Shown piece by piece: positions 50,230 through 61,354 of a DNA stretch of 64,000 nucleotides (its first letter is position 1; each line of letters starts with the position of its first letter). The DNA comes from Sycon ciliatum (lineage: Eukaryota > Porifera > Calcarea > Leucosolenida > Sycettidae). The notes beneath the pieces are model-generated. The model was not told where the DNA came from. It made no database searches and saw only the letters and a list, made by a program, of their open reading frames with translations. Location: positions 48,102,693-48,166,692 of the forward strand of contig NC_088643.1 in the NCBI RefSeq assembly GCF_964019385.1, given 5' to 3'. The translations under genes were made by a program, and so were the position numbers.

Positions 50230-51970
50230 ACCCCTTCTGTCCCTCCTCCCCCCCCCCCCCACACACACACGCACCAACCCGCCATTGCCCATGACCTCCG
50301 TGACTGGAAGAGCCCATGTTTGCGCGTGGGCGCGTGGGGGGGGGGGGGGTGATGGGACCACTAAATAAAATAAAATATTGATGTATCATAATGCAAGTAT
50401 GAGCCCTATATTGCATGCATTATCTGTGACTCTCGCATTATCAGAACATTTCTCTTATTCGAATCTCTTCTGAATGGCATATGCACCTAAGGGTTCAAAT
50501 AATCAATTGTCTCTATAACATAGCTCTTCTGCTCCCATGACAATCATTACGTGCATTAAAGGTCTACATGCGACACTGCTGTAACGGAATCTCAGCCATT
50601 CCGTTCCCCGGGACGCAGGACACAAAGGACAAGACTAGTTTGGTTTACATAATAATTATTGACAATACGGAAATGGAGACAACCCTCAAAGGGACGAACA
50701 AGAACACTGACAAAAGGACTCTCGACTACAAAATCGCGCATGCTCATATCACACATGCACGCGACTAGACGAGACAGTTTGGGGAATGCCATCACACAGG
50801 AAAACAACACATCATTTTACAACACTGCATGCTGAAGAACAATTGTCCAAAACATGTTTGGCTATGCCTGTCTTAGAATGTTAAAGCACGCATTCAATCT
50901 CTGTTTTCCAGTGCATCCGCCAAACTGCAAATAGTGAACTGCACACACTCACGGTTACACGCATGCAGGCACGCACACAATCTATACATACCAATATTAT
51001 CTAATTGAAGTGCAAATATACTACAGACTTCACTGTACTACAGACTTCACGGTTTCGAAATGGCGCCACTGTACTGCGCAGGGGCGTCACACACGGTACG
51101 GCTTTTCGACCAGGATCATCCGCCCCGAACGCTTAAACTTGTCCTGTTGGCCGAAAAACCCGATCTTTTTCCACGAGGGACACCCCGGACCCCCTCCCGT
51201 CATACCACTCCACACTGCCCTGTGATGCCCCTGCTTCGGACCGTAGTGTTAGCATCAACTGCTAAGCAGAATAGTAGCCTATTTATAAAGAATGTAACAT
51301 CTACCAATCATCACTCATTCTATTGTTCACCAAACATTATCATACCCAGAGGGGGGGGACCACTTTGTGTCTGCGCACACAAGTGGAATCACATCCAAAA
51401 ATTCAGTTATAAATTTGTTATACCACTAATCCACCAGATGTGCTCCACCCACGACAGCCAACTTATCGGTAAAGACATGTCTACTGCTAAGGAAGTTAGT
51501 TGCTCCCCATCCTGGAGCTCACGCTTTTATTATTGGATAGAGTAGGACATTTTAAAAATGAGCCAGAAAACAAACAAAGCTTGTCAAAATCCGACCTGCC
51601 GTTCGGGAGACACGGTTGCTTGAAGTAACCTTGTTGGCACTCTTGCTGGAAACAGTTTTGATGCAGGTCAGTGGCACAAAACTGGGAAATTCAACCACCA
51701 ATCCAAAAGATCTGACATTTATTTTTCCTCATGAGTCCGCCAAAATGTTATTGAAAATTAGTCAATTACCCATAGGTTGCTCCCACTAGCCGCCGGCAAT
51801 TGTTTTCCTGATCCATCCAACAAGGATGCGGCTGTAATGGGCGTTTTGGCACCGGTGCGGTTGTGGATCTTATCCCTCATCCCCAAGGTTAGGTGCTGTG
51901 TCTGCCACTGATTTTACCGGGTGTTAGCGGGTGTTAGCGGCCGTTACCGGGTGTTAGCGGCCGTTATAAG
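50230..51970. other. Unassigned sequence with homopolymer runs
   Basis: Contains a C run at 50250-50260, a G run at 50335-50349, and a small tandem GGGTGTTAGCGG/CCGTTACC block at 51918-51967. A CTGAAGAACAATTGTCCAAAA word at 50832 resembles a mutated hammerhead core. Confidence 0.45.
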
Positions 51971-51976
51971 TTCCCT

Positions 51977-52654
51977 TTGGGAACGGACACGATAATTTAC
52001 TCTCTTTTTCAAACCCACCATATTAAAATCAGGCCCATCGCAAACACCCTAGCAACGCGTACAATTTCAGTCGAAACGGATGCAAAAGACTCAATCCTTC
52101 ACAGGCTGAAGCTAGTTGAACTACAGGCTCTACGAAGACACAACGTAATCACCAGGGGAGATTGCAGTTATCTATCCCATGCACTGCAGATTTGAGTGCC
52201 CGTGTAGATGAAGCATCCAGGAAAAAAACCTCCGTACTCAACTGTGACGGCATCCACACTCGGGCATGTACTTCAAGTAAGATTGTGCAAGTGAGTGTGA
52301 AAGCGTAAACTTGGATGTAAAGTCAACAAAAAATGTTAATACTCTGGCCCTACATTGCCCATATTATGTGGGTGGCTATATACATGACTGTACTCCGTAC
52401 ACTACCTGATTGTTCTGCAATTTTACCAATTCTCAGAGACACATTTCTGTGCAGATTCTCAGCTTCAACTAGAATGCAGATGGGACAGGAGATATGTTCT
52501 TGACCAATGTGTCTGCACAAAGGCTTTCTCCATTCTCCGCATACAGCGACCAGAGGCTTATCAGGACATCGCCGATGTGGTAGCCCAGCAAAACTACGTG
52601 CGTGAGTGTGTGTGCATCACGCAAAATTACGCATCTATGAGCGGCATCAAGAGT
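51977..52654 (+). CDS. Candidate exons of an unidentified gene
   Basis: Two protein-like frames lie close together on the plus strand. The first (51977-52195) reads IIYSLFQTHHIKIRPIANTL and ILHRLKLVELQALRRHNVIT before a stop. The second begins after a strong acceptor (CACATTTCTGTGCAG ending at 52455) and reads LECRWDRRYVLDQCVCTKAF, SILRIQRPEAYQDIADVVAQ and QNYVRECVC up to a stop at 52654. Possible donors exist (GTGAGTG at 52291; GTGCGTGAG at 52598). No domain is recognised and the exon chain is not established. The second frame overlaps an inverted repeat that starts about 52640. Confidence 0.27.
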
Positions 52655-52937
52655 ACATAACCCCCAAGAGTGTGCAACTGCCTGCACAACCTCTATGCTG
52701 TGCTGCGACGGCAGAACTTCACTTCACGTGACATGGTTCAAAAGGTTATGCCGGCGAACAGTGCAAAGTGACCACAAGAGACTTGTACCCAAAGCTGGGT
52801 TGCGTACAACCCTGTATTTATCATGCACAGAGTGCAAATGATGTGTACGGGTTCATCACGTGATGTGAAGTTCTGCCGTCGCAGACCCCATAGCTGGAGT
52901 TGCACACTCTTGGGGGTTATGTACTCTTGGCGGCATC
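52640..52937. repeat. Inverted repeat with arms of about 90 bp
   Basis: Left-arm blocks AAGAGTACATAACCCCCAAG and CGACGGCAGAACTTCAC are mirrored at about 52860-52937. A further copy of the outer block lies at about 41276-41318 in the hAT element. The conserved block reads EYITPKSVQ in one frame in all copies, so it may derive from an old coding element. Confidence 0.65.
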
Positions 52938-53451
52938 CACAGAACCTGCTGGGAGAGTACATGTGTACTCGAGTCTCATCCTGAGCACGTTTGTTCAAAC
53001 GAAGTGGACATTCAATCAAGAAGGCAGAGGACATAAGAGCCTGATTGGAGTTTCTCGTGGCATAGGATGGCCACACAGAGACACTTTGCGATTTTCTGAA
53101 TATAAAATACCGTACGTACGATGCAGAGTTCAGTTTGTGCGATATCAAAATTGTTCGTGATCTACCACATCGAGCAAAACGGGATCCTACTCACAAGCTT
53201 ACCGACGGTTAGGCTACCGACATGCCTGGACAAATGATCCCTGGCTTCACCAGACGCCAGAAGTCGGAAACCATGTCCTTTGCCGCGACGTCCATATCCA
53301 AAAAGAACTCCATCTTCGTCAAAAAGGCTTGAAATACTCCATATTCAACCGAGCTTGTCCGTCTCACGCTTTCTCAGATCGTTGTCGCAGTTGCAGGGCA
53401 GATCGCCGCCACTACTTCAACAGGGTTTCGCTTCAAAGCATGCCTGGAACA

Positions 53452-53507
53452 AGCCATATCGAGGTTGCAAGCTACCCCTAGCCATATCGAGGTTGCAAGC
53501 TACCCCT
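53452..53507 (+). repeat. Perfect 28-bp tandem duplication
   Basis: AGCCATATCGAGGTTGCAAG...CCCCT occurs twice head-to-tail. As 28 is not divisible by three, it breaks the weak coding-like frame around it (VLCRDVHIQKELHLRQKGLK ... CRSCRADRRHYFNRVS, 53274-53450). Confidence 0.9.
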
Positions 53508-54265
53508 CTCAGCAAGAAATTCGAAATTTCCATAGTGGAAGGCATACTACGAAGAGAATTTCAAAATGTTTGGTTGTCCGCGCGATCATTCAAACCTACA
53601 ACATTCAAACTTTACAGGAGGGTTCTGAACTACTTTATTTTCTAGGCAAGTACATGCAGTACCACAGGGTTTGATGTCATAGCTGACACACAAATTCACA
53701 CACACAACACATTCGTGTGCACAGATACTAAATTAGTGGACAGTCGTCATCTTCTTCCCGCTGGTCTCAAATGTACTATGGCGCGCTATTTCGCCTGACG
53801 TGTGTGCGTGAGTAGGTGTGTGTGCATGTGTACGTGTGTGCATGGGTCAGGCCTGGGATATCTCAGTATCAGGATAACCACCCTAAAGTGAACACTCAGG
53901 ACCTGCGGTCAGCCCAAGATTCACCCAAAGGCTCCACAGTGAAAGTAATGGTCAGGTCATAGATAAACTTACTTCAACCAGTTACAACATAGCCTCGATT
54001 TTCATTTCCAAAACACGGAATATGTTTCCTGGTTGCAAAAGTCCAGTTCTTTCTTTGAGAATTTTGAGATACCTAAAAGCAAATCTTGTCAAGGCCTCGA
54101 TAAATAATTGTTCCATGCCAGAACTTGGAATGAAACACTGTCATCACCTAACCATTCTTAAAAGTTCAGACTCTGTTCAAGGCAGTATCAATTTTGCTGC
54201 TTGCAATTTTTCTGATACTTACTCAGGCTTCTCAGCAGTACTTGCTTGTACATAGTCAGCATCTG

Positions 54266-54528
54266 CTATCGACTAGGCCGCACGTCCGCATCAGACGGGC
54301 AATAATCACTCCAGGACGCAATAACATGTGCATTATCTCCGTCATAATCATCACCGACATCGTCAGTGGTCCCTGCGGAAGACCGTCGTCCACGTGTGCT
54401 ACTGGCGATCGGCAGGATGGGTGCACGTGTGGGTTTGATCATGCCCAGGTCTTCAAACGACTCAGCCATGTCCACAATGGACTCGCCGAGTGGCATGAAA
54501 TCCATGCCGAACACAGCTGCTGCCTGAA
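54266..54528 (-). CDS. Putative terminal coding exon, unidentified gene
   Basis: On the minus strand, a textbook acceptor (GTGTTCCTCTGCTTTCAG) precedes an open frame of 86 codons ending in a stop at 54266-54268. It reads AAAVFGMDFMPLGESIVDMA, ESFEDLGMIKPTRAPILPIA, then an acidic and Ser-rich tail (DDVGDDYDGDNAHVIAS). The acceptor, sustained frame and plausible composition support a real last exon. The upstream exon should lie at higher coordinates; a weak candidate is the minus-strand frame at about 54640-54745. I do not recognise the protein. Confidence 0.4.
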
Positions 54529-54599
54529 AGCAGAGGAACACCGCACGGAAATGAAATCCTCGTGACTTGACCTTCTAGATCTCTGATATTGTGCTACCC

Positions 54600-54622
54600 C
54601 CTCCCCCCCCCCCCCCCCCCCA
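54600..54622. repeat. C homopolymer tract
   Basis: A C run interrupted by a single T near its start. Confidence 0.95.
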
Positions 54623-54754
54623 CGGGTGTACAGCTACCGTATCTACAGACCTGGCGGAACCAGTCCGGTTGGTCAGGCCATTGACAGACCAATTTTCTGG
54701 CCACCAACGTGCTGCTGAGGAGGTCATGTGTCTACCCTCCATATCATACACAAA

Positions 54755-54845
54755 GGCTATGGTATGGCTATGGTATGGCTATGGTATGGCTATGGTATGG
54801 CTATGGTATGGCTATGGTATGGCTATGGTATGGCTATGGTATGGC
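54755..54845. repeat. 11-bp tandem repeat
   Basis: About eight perfect copies of CTATGGTATGG. Confidence 0.96.
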
Positions 54846-55149
54846 CGGACCAATCAAAATCTGCTTCCACCGTTCCTGATCTACCAGTCAGTACCACAGT
54901 CCATACACCTGGTGCTATTACCCCCACCGCCACCTCTCTCTCAAGATACAAACATGGAGTTGCATTTTTTCTGCTTGCAAGTATGTAGATGAATGGTTAT
55001 GCAAGCACAATCATGACTCTAAGAGGTGGCTGCTACTCCTCTGTGGGTGATCAAGAAAAGAAGTCGCCACCTGAACAAGCAAGTACAAAAAAGTACTGCC
55101 ATGATATTACGTTTTCCAATCCAAACACACAACATGGTCTTTCTGCTGT

Positions 55150-55205
55150 GGATGTCACTTCAGGTTCAGCAACGTTTCGGGTGTGGCCCATCATCAGTTT
55201 TACTG
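55150..55205 (-). ncRNA. Hammerhead-like motif, probably Penelope terminal debris
   Basis: On the minus strand: CTGATGA (55197-55191), T, GGG-CCACA-CCC, GAAA (55178-55175), CGTTGC. The core words are intact, but one extra base precedes stem II, and stems I and III are not convincing. Confidence 0.4.
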
Positions 55206-55984
55206 TTTCACCCAGATTTTTTCCACTGGTCCACGCGGGAAAATTTGGTGAACGTGAATTGACATCTGCTGCAGAGAGACCGGGCTCGCGTTTCTAGATT
55301 GAAGAAGAGTAAAGTGTAAATGGCTGCAATGCAGTTCGAAAATCCTTAGAAAAGCCAATGCTATTGCCCAAGCAACTATTGCGACTACATCAAATTGATG
55401 AAGCGGCGTAACGCTGTTGCTGCCGCAATACCGCAGTCCGACACTTTGTGGACACGACGGTTGCTCCAGCTCAGTAACTGGTTAAAGTAGTAGCAAGTGT
55501 GCATGTACATTTGCCACTGCTCTATGCCTTACACTACGCATCGCTGCCGCATACGCATACGATCACTACGGTATTGACCGTACCACTATTTGCCCCAAGT
55601 ACCCCGTGAATCAAAAATGCACTGATTTGGGCTCTAAATTTCCAAAATTTCCGGCACAGCCATCCTTTCCCCACGAGCAACTCAGATGACTAAAATGCCT
55701 TCTAACGCCCCTGACTACGCATCGCTGAGACCATGAGGGTCCCCTTCTCATTAGCCAGTAAAGGATATAGTTATCTGTGTTATCTCTCCCCCTCCCTCCC
55801 CCCTCCTCTCTCCCTCTCTCCACCTCTACCTCTCTACCTCTATCTCAGTCTCCCTCTCTCCCCCTCTCCCCCATCGGCAATGCAGTCACTTGCCATCCAA
55901 GACCCATTCAGAAAAGGGTTGTGGAGGTTGCTGTAAGCTATCTTACTGGGTATGCATGCATCTGACACAATCATCATCTCAATG

Positions 55985-56545
55985 TACACAGGGCAAACAT
56001 ACGCGGACTGACTGGACATCTCTCAAGGCTGCTCTTGCTGAGGCATACAGCCCTCTGCACGATCAAGAACAAGCTCGTCTAAAGCTTCTTTTAGCACAGC
56101 GTATTGGGCATGCTGGATGATTATGTGATGAACTTTTCCAGAGCGTTGCTGTTCACCATTGGCTTAGCACGTCCACTGAAGCAAGACGTGCTACAGCAAC
56201 ATCCAGCTATACTTGTGGGTGCCATTCAGGCAGCACGCACTGCAGAGCAAATTGGCCTTGTCGAAGCTAGAATCAGTTACCAGTAGATTTCCTAGTAACA
56301 TTGAACGGAGGCTAAGGTCTAGCAGACTGCAACATGAACAGTTCACCCGCTTGGTACAGGAAAGGCGCTGCTGCAACTGCCGGAAACCCGATCCCCAGAG
56401 ATTGCCACTCGGTCCAGCAGGGAAGCGCTTGATGCCAGTGAGAAAGGGGTGTGTGCACACTGGCGCACGCGAGTTGCCCACGGCTTCACATGTTCCCACA
56501 GTTCACATTGCCTGCACCACCCTATGCCAGAGAGTAAACAATTTC
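55985..56545 (+). pseudogene. Ty3/gypsy-type gag relic
   Basis: The frame 55985-56118 reads DWTSLKAALAEAYSPLHDQE and ARLKLLLAQRIG. After a frameshift it continues at 56104-56283 with LDDYVMNFSRALLFTIGLAR and PAILVGAIQAARTAEQ. The order W-x2-L...Q...Y...F...GL...A...A-x2-E is the retrotransposon gag (capsid) pattern. A second shift leads to RRCCNCRKP near 56367, the start of a Cys-rich zinc knuckle whose later ligands are lost. No protease, RT or LTR follows: the next sequence is a truncated fold-back element. Capsid proteins package element RNA in the cytoplasm; this copy is defective. Confidence 0.6.
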
Positions 56546-56551
56546 GTAAAG

Positions 56552-57535
56552 CAAATGTTGTAGTCTTTTGGACACTAAGTCGACTGGTTTTGGTCCGAGA
56601 AGGCTGAGACGCAGCGTTCGGCCCATATTCCAAATTGAATATGCAAGGCCGTCACAGCTGGGGCGGCTGAGGCCGCCCCACTTTTTCGGCGTTTTTTTTT
56701 TTTTTTTTTTTTTTTTTGGAGCACACTCCATCATCGCAGCTCAGCCCAAACGTGGCAAATAATGAAGAATCCGCAATCCGTGTCCCCGATCGTGGTTTAT
56801 TGCACAATCAAAACAGTCTTTCATTGCACTCAGAACACACTGAAATGGCACCAAATGCCTGGAAATGCTTGCAAATTGGCTTCAATTTTTGAAATTTTTT
56901 GCCGTGGGAAGATAATGAAGAACCCATGTCCCCAATCGTAGCGTCTTCTTGGTTTGTTGCAGAATCAAAAAGTCTTTCATTGTAGTTACACTGAAATGGC
57001 ACTAAATGCCCGGAAATGCTTGCAATTGGCTTCAATTTTTGAAAAATTTCCCGGGGGAGGACCCCCGCACCCCCTTTCCACGGCCGCCCCACCTCCAAAG
57101 TCAGTGCGACGGGCCTGATATGGTTGAATAAGCGGTCACACACTCATGCGTACACCAGTCACCTAGTCACCGTGCCTGCAGGCTACAACATTACTTTCAC
57201 ACCAAGGCTCAACTCAAGTGACAGGAACGCACCCAAACAGGCTGTAAGTTCTGCCCTGCAGGCACGGTGACCAGGTGATTGGTGTACACATGAGCACATG
57301 ACCACTTATTCAACCATGTTCAATTGGGAATAAGGGGCGAACGCTGCATCGCAGCCTTCTCGGACTAAAACCAGTCGACTCAGCGTCCAAAAGACTACAA
57401 CATATGGGCCAAACGCGGTCATCCGTGCTTTTATAAGAACGAAATGGCGCGTTTAGTGACATTTGGCATACAAATCCCCATCTAGTAGGGCGCAGTCCCC
57501 CAGTTTCAGTGGAAGTGGCGAGTTCGATTGGGGGT
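56552..57535. mobile_element. Truncated fold-back element, copy 3, with nested insertion
   Basis: The left arm starts inside the fold-back consensus (GTTGTAGTCTTTTGGACAC...), lacking about 240 bp including the TTAA end. The right arm continues to GAGTTCGATTGGG (about 57530) and then diverges, again without the terminal TTAA. It is more diverged than the copies at 18146 and 20284. It is interrupted at 56644-57117. Confidence 0.82.
56644..57117. mobile_element. Element nested in fold-back copy 3
   Basis: The fold-back sequence is interrupted between ATATG (56639-56643) and a second ATATG (57118-57122). The insert has imperfect inverted ends (CAAGGCCGTCACA against CAGGCCCGTCGCA) and subterminal GGGGCGGC/GCCGCCCC blocks. 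Inside are a T run at 56690-56717 and two tandem copies of about 150 bp containing TTGGCTTCAATTTTTGAAA. Non-coding. It resembles a hAT-type MITE, although only 5 bp of duplication is evident. Confidence 0.65.
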
Positions 57536-57562
57536 ACTCGCCTTACAGTACTGTCGGGCGTC

Positions 57563-57662
57563 GAAGAACAGACCGCCGAAGAACAGACCGCCGAAGAACA
57601 GACCGCCGAAGAACAGACCGCCGAAGAACAGACCGTCGAAGAACAGACCGCCGAAGAACGGC
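57563..57662. repeat. 15-bp tandem repeat
   Basis: Seven near-perfect copies of CGAAGAACAGACCGC, keeping a reading frame (RRRTD repeats) that has no other support. Confidence 0.95.
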
Positions 57663-57920
57663 CAGGCTATAATTTAACCAATATTTAAGAACGGTGTCGC
57701 CTGGATATTTTGCAGATAAGAACGGAAATCGTAATGTACTTTATAATGTACACTCAGACGTATAACTCTGCATACATGTACATGTAAGACTATACCATCG
57801 AATAAGAACGAAGCTGCTGTGTTCGCTAAAAATAAGAACGGCCTAGGCTAGAACCCTGACCCCCCCCCCCCCCCTCCAGTTCTTCGGCGCCCAACAGTAC
57901 TTATACTCGTACACGGTACG

Positions 57921-58086
57921 GAATACATGACTGCAGATGAACACTGCACCACTGTACCGAATACATGACTGCAGAGGAACACTGCACCACTGTACCGAAT
58001 ACATGACTGCAGATGAACACTGCACCACTGTACCGAATACATGACTGCAGAGAAACAGAGGAACACTGCACCACTGACACTGTACC
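57921..58086. repeat. 38-bp tandem repeat
   Basis: Four copies of a 38-bp unit starting GAATACATGACTGCAG. Units alternate GATGAAC and GAGGAAC, and the last carries a small internal duplication. Confidence 0.94.
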
Positions 58087-58507
58087 TTGTCCACACTGTA
58101 ATAACAGGGCACGTCGACAAACGGGTACGCCAGCCTCAATTCCGGGTAGATGAGACGCATTGGGCTGCACACCCACCGGGGAAGGCCTATCGTCGGTACC
58201 CAGTAGCCTGCATATTGTCAACATACATGAACATACACAAACATATGCACATGCACACACGAACATATTCACATGCATACACATACACATGCATACAAGC
58301 AAGCATGAACACACAGATGTTCGACTTGGACAACAATGGCATCATATTGCAAGGACAGATTCAATATAGATATGTTTGGACCCACATGAGGAAAATCAGT
58401 TTGACACAATCAGAGTTTAAAGATACATTTTGAAGTCGCTGTTGCCATTCATGTCAACTTTCAAGTGGGGAGGGGGGGGGGGTGGCAGAGTATGCAAACC
58501 AAGTCAT

Positions 58508-58640
58508 TTGTGATGTACACAGGACGCATGCAACTCTCTAGCTCTCTTCACGCCATGGTTCTACGAGTTGTCATAGATACTACTAACGCCATGGATTATA
58601 TCGCCATGTTGCTGTGCGTCGTATACAGATGAAAACGCCT
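58508..58640 (+). pseudogene. Fragment paralogous to the 62.1-kb coding segment
   Basis: The frame TGRMQLSSSLHAMVLRVVID here matches TGGMHLSGSLHTMALRVVID at 62078-62137. Here it stops at TGA about 58630 after MLLCVVYR. Similarity at the DNA level continues weakly to about 58690. No domain is recognised; it is probably a duplicated, broken exon. Confidence 0.4.
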
Positions 58641-58699
58641 CAAGTAGTAACTTTCAAAAAGGGGCAATCCGGCTTCATTTTCGGTGCCGAGTTTTCGGT

Positions 58700-60540
58700 G
58701 CCAAGACAAAGGTAGGTGAAAGAGAAGACCCCTCGAACAAGAACGAGTCTCCAGAAGCCCTATGACAGAATGAAGGATTAGCTTGCCAGTGGAATACATC
58801 AGTGGGCATACATTTCACATACTTTTTGGAGAATTGTTTCAATCGAAGAGGACGCTGTTTGCTATATTCTCCCAACGTCGTGAGCGATTCCGTCTTCTAT
58901 ACCCTTCCAGGTACCCTGAAGGTCCTCCCGAGGAGAATTTATCTCCAGCAAAGCGTAGTTGATCCGCTAAATTTGTCTCGAGACGTATTCACCCAGTGCT
59001 GATGATGTAGAATGTTGAATCTGTGATACTTGTTGACGATGGAGAGAGAGGTTGATAGCCGCTGTCGCAGGGAGAGGGAAGCCGCTAGGAATAACAACGG
59101 GGAGCTTGTTAGCATTACATGAGCACGCAGACTTCGAAGCAGCTTGACGGAATCGGGGAGTACTGACTATTTGTCTCACTCTTTTAGTGAATTTTATGAC
59201 CAGAAAGTATCTCAATCAAGATGCCTCCTACAATATGTGTAGTACAGGTGATTTCTGAAATTGACGATATGGAGACCGACCAGTGGACCTACCAACAACG
59301 TGTACCTGCAGAAAATTCACCCAAGCTTGCTGCTATCCTCTTCCGTGGCTGTTTTTCAGTAACGATTTGCTCGCTTCTGCATAGCAGCAAGAAGGTGCGC
59401 TATGGAATTCAACGCCACATTCTTCGCCCAGCTGTGGATGAAGCATGGTCAAATCATGGCAGTACATATACTTGGAACAGATTAGAAATCGAAGTTCATT
59501 GTTGATGGGAAGTGTGACAGCCCCAGTGACCGAGTCAAGTATTGTTATGTACTTTTGTCGTGGCGCAAATTGCAGAAGAAACTGAGATTGTCTTGGAATT
59601 ATGCACATGGATAGTACCAGAAATAATGGTAGTATGGACCATTGTGGACTGGGACAGCTCACGGAGAATACTGCAGCAGCTCAAATATCTCTAGGCAGTT
59701 GTAAATAGCCCTGTTCTGGCTGTTAGCTCCGGCCTACAGCGCCCACAGCTTCTGCTTCCACAGAGACTTCAAATTTATATTTCCCCCGCTACTTCTGGTA
59801 GTTTGAGCACTCTCAGTGCTAGTCATGGCCAGCAATCGAGGACATCTGAGAGTTGTAATTTTTGTACTCCTCCGAGGTGTGATTTTTGGCGTGCTGGGCC
59901 TTGCACAAGGAAGCCATCTGCAAAAAAACTACAGAAAATGGTTGTTGTTTGATCCTTTGGTGTAATCTTTGTTTCCAGTCGAAGCTAGTTGCTGTTTGGA
60001 GCAGAAACGCTGAAATTGACTATTTTCTGCATGTACTCATACATGTACTCATGTACTCAGGCATGCAGTCTCACTCGTATTTTAGCTCTTTTTCTGGAAT
60101 GGATGCTGCTCTGCGCCCCTTGGTGAACATTTCCTGCGCTCGTGGAGCAGCTGAAAAGGACCACTGGTATGTCTGGTTCCTGGTTTGAAAGTGGAGAGTC
60201 GACTTTTGTGCCTTGAAAAAGGAGTAGAGAGCGATAAAGGTACGTCTGTGGCTTATTTTTGAGTGCTCCTCGTACATTTTTGATCGTGATAGAAATTCTC
60301 AGACCAAAGTCAGACCAAAGTCAGCGCGATGATGGCCGTACAGTTTTCTTGTGGATTTTTTAGTTGTTTCATCTCGTATCTATGTCAGTATCGTGATGGT
60401 GAAGTGGAGAGGGTGATTTTCTTCCTCTAGGCTTCGTTCGGCCGACTTTGCTTCGTCCTCGTTGAAAAGTGATCCTGAAAAAAAGGTCGATTCGCAAAAT
60501 TATGTTGATTTTGAATGTACGTGATGACATGCGATTGCTG
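58700..60540. other. Unassigned sequence
   Basis: No confident gene. A frame at 59221-59505 (MPPTICVVQVISEIDDMETD...) is the most protein-like. The block CTACTTCTGGTAGTTTGAGC at about 59789 recurs at about 60755, next to the hammerhead dimer. Confidence 0.4.
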
Positions 60541-60611
60541 GCTATGACATCGAGTTGTTCTAATGTCTGTGGTTCTCGTAGCCATGGCTGACAGTTCAAT
60601 CCTATTTTAAG

Positions 60612-60672
60612 CTCGGAGTTGCACTGATGAGGCCTCATTGGCCGAAACAGTCTGGCTGTCTGCATCATTGAG
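60612..60672 (+). ncRNA. Type I hammerhead ribozyme, copy 1
   Basis: The core CTGATGA (60624-60630) is followed by stem II GGCC-TCATT-GGCC (60631-60643) and GAAA (60644-60647). Stem III is ACAG-TCTGG-CTGT (60647-60659), with C60660 as the cleavage-site base. Stem I pairs TGCA 60620-60623 with TGCA 60661-60664. After an internal loop of 5 bases on each side it continues with CTC 60612-60614 against GAG 60670-60672. All invariant core bases and the G-C closing pair of stem II are present, so self-cleavage after 60660 is predicted. Confidence 0.85.
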
Positions 60673-60855
60673 TATTTCGCTCCTCGATTTCGATCTTGTA
60701 GAGCACTCTCAATAGGACGCACTTGCGCTGGTTAGCCGCTTTTATGCTTTTCCCGCTACTTCTGGTAGTTTGAGCACTCTCAGCGCTAGTACATCGAGCT
60801 GTCCTAATGTCTGTGGTTCTCGTAGCCATGGCTGACAGTTTGATCCTATTTTAAG

Positions 60856-60916
60856 CTCGGAGTTGCACTGATGAGGCCTCATTGGCCGAAACAGTCTGGC
60901 TGTCTGCATCATTGAG
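60856..60916 (+). ncRNA. Type I hammerhead ribozyme, copy 2
   Basis: Same sequence and fold as copy 1, shifted by 244 bp: CTGATGA 60868-60874, stem II 60875-60887, GAAA 60888-60891, stem III to 60903, predicted cleavage after C60904. Two cleavages would release a 244-nt unit. Confidence 0.85.
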
Positions 60917-61089
60917 TATTTCCAATATAAATAAGTATAGGGGAAGAGTGTGTTGCTCCCTACATGGGAGCTCGCGGTTTTCCTGCCGACTTGAATTCTC
61001 ACTTGACTGACTCACGACTGCCATCCAGAGCACACGCGAAGTCCATCGAACCGTCCACTCGGCAAACCTGCAAGAAAGCACCACTCCCT

Positions 61090-61136
61090 GCTCAATACAC
61101 AGTGTTTCGGGGAATTCACCCCTCATCTTGAGCTTG
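61090..61136 (-). ncRNA. Hammerhead copy broken by a two-base core deletion
   Basis: Minus-strand mirror of the 61355-61400 ribozyme. Stem II (GGGG-CCCC), GAAA and the stem I strands are kept, but the core reads GATGA directly after CTCAA, lacking the CT of CTGATGA. The two missing bases include an invariant core C, so activity should be lost. Confidence 0.7.
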
Positions 61137-61354
61137 AGTAGGCTGAGGAAGATTGTGCCTGAAGAGCACCACTTATAATTATAGTGCTCTCCAGGCACAA
61201 ACATCACCAGGGATACAAACTTACAGAGACACCTGTGTTTGTCGCGCTGGAAACGGAGCATCTCTGTAAGTTTGTCCCTGGTGATGTTTGTGCCTGGAGA
61301 GCACTATAATTATAAGTGGTGCTCTTCAGGCACAATCTTCTTCAGCCTACTCAA

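Larger units (their letters stand above)
60549..60927 (+). mobile_element. Penelope-type terminal-repeat dimer
   Basis: The block ACATCGAG(T/C)TGT(T/C)CTAATGTC...CATTGAGTATTTC occurs at 60546-60679 and 60790-60923, an offset of 244 bp. The intervening 110 bp carries GAGCACTCTCAATAGG and the CTACTTCTGGTAG block. Each copy contains a complete hammerhead. Head-to-tail repeats carrying hammerheads are known from Penelope-like terminal repeats and from retrozymes. No coding part lies next to this dimer. Confidence 0.7.

Noticed and set aside
50832-50860. Possible hammerhead (CTGAAGAACAATTGTCCAAAAC)
   Set aside because: The GAAA core is AAAA and no stem I or III forms; kept only as a comment on the region.
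57540-57665. CRISPR-like or protein-coding RRRTD array
   Set aside because: The repeats are contiguous 15-mers with no spacers, so this is an ordinary minisatellite in an animal genome.
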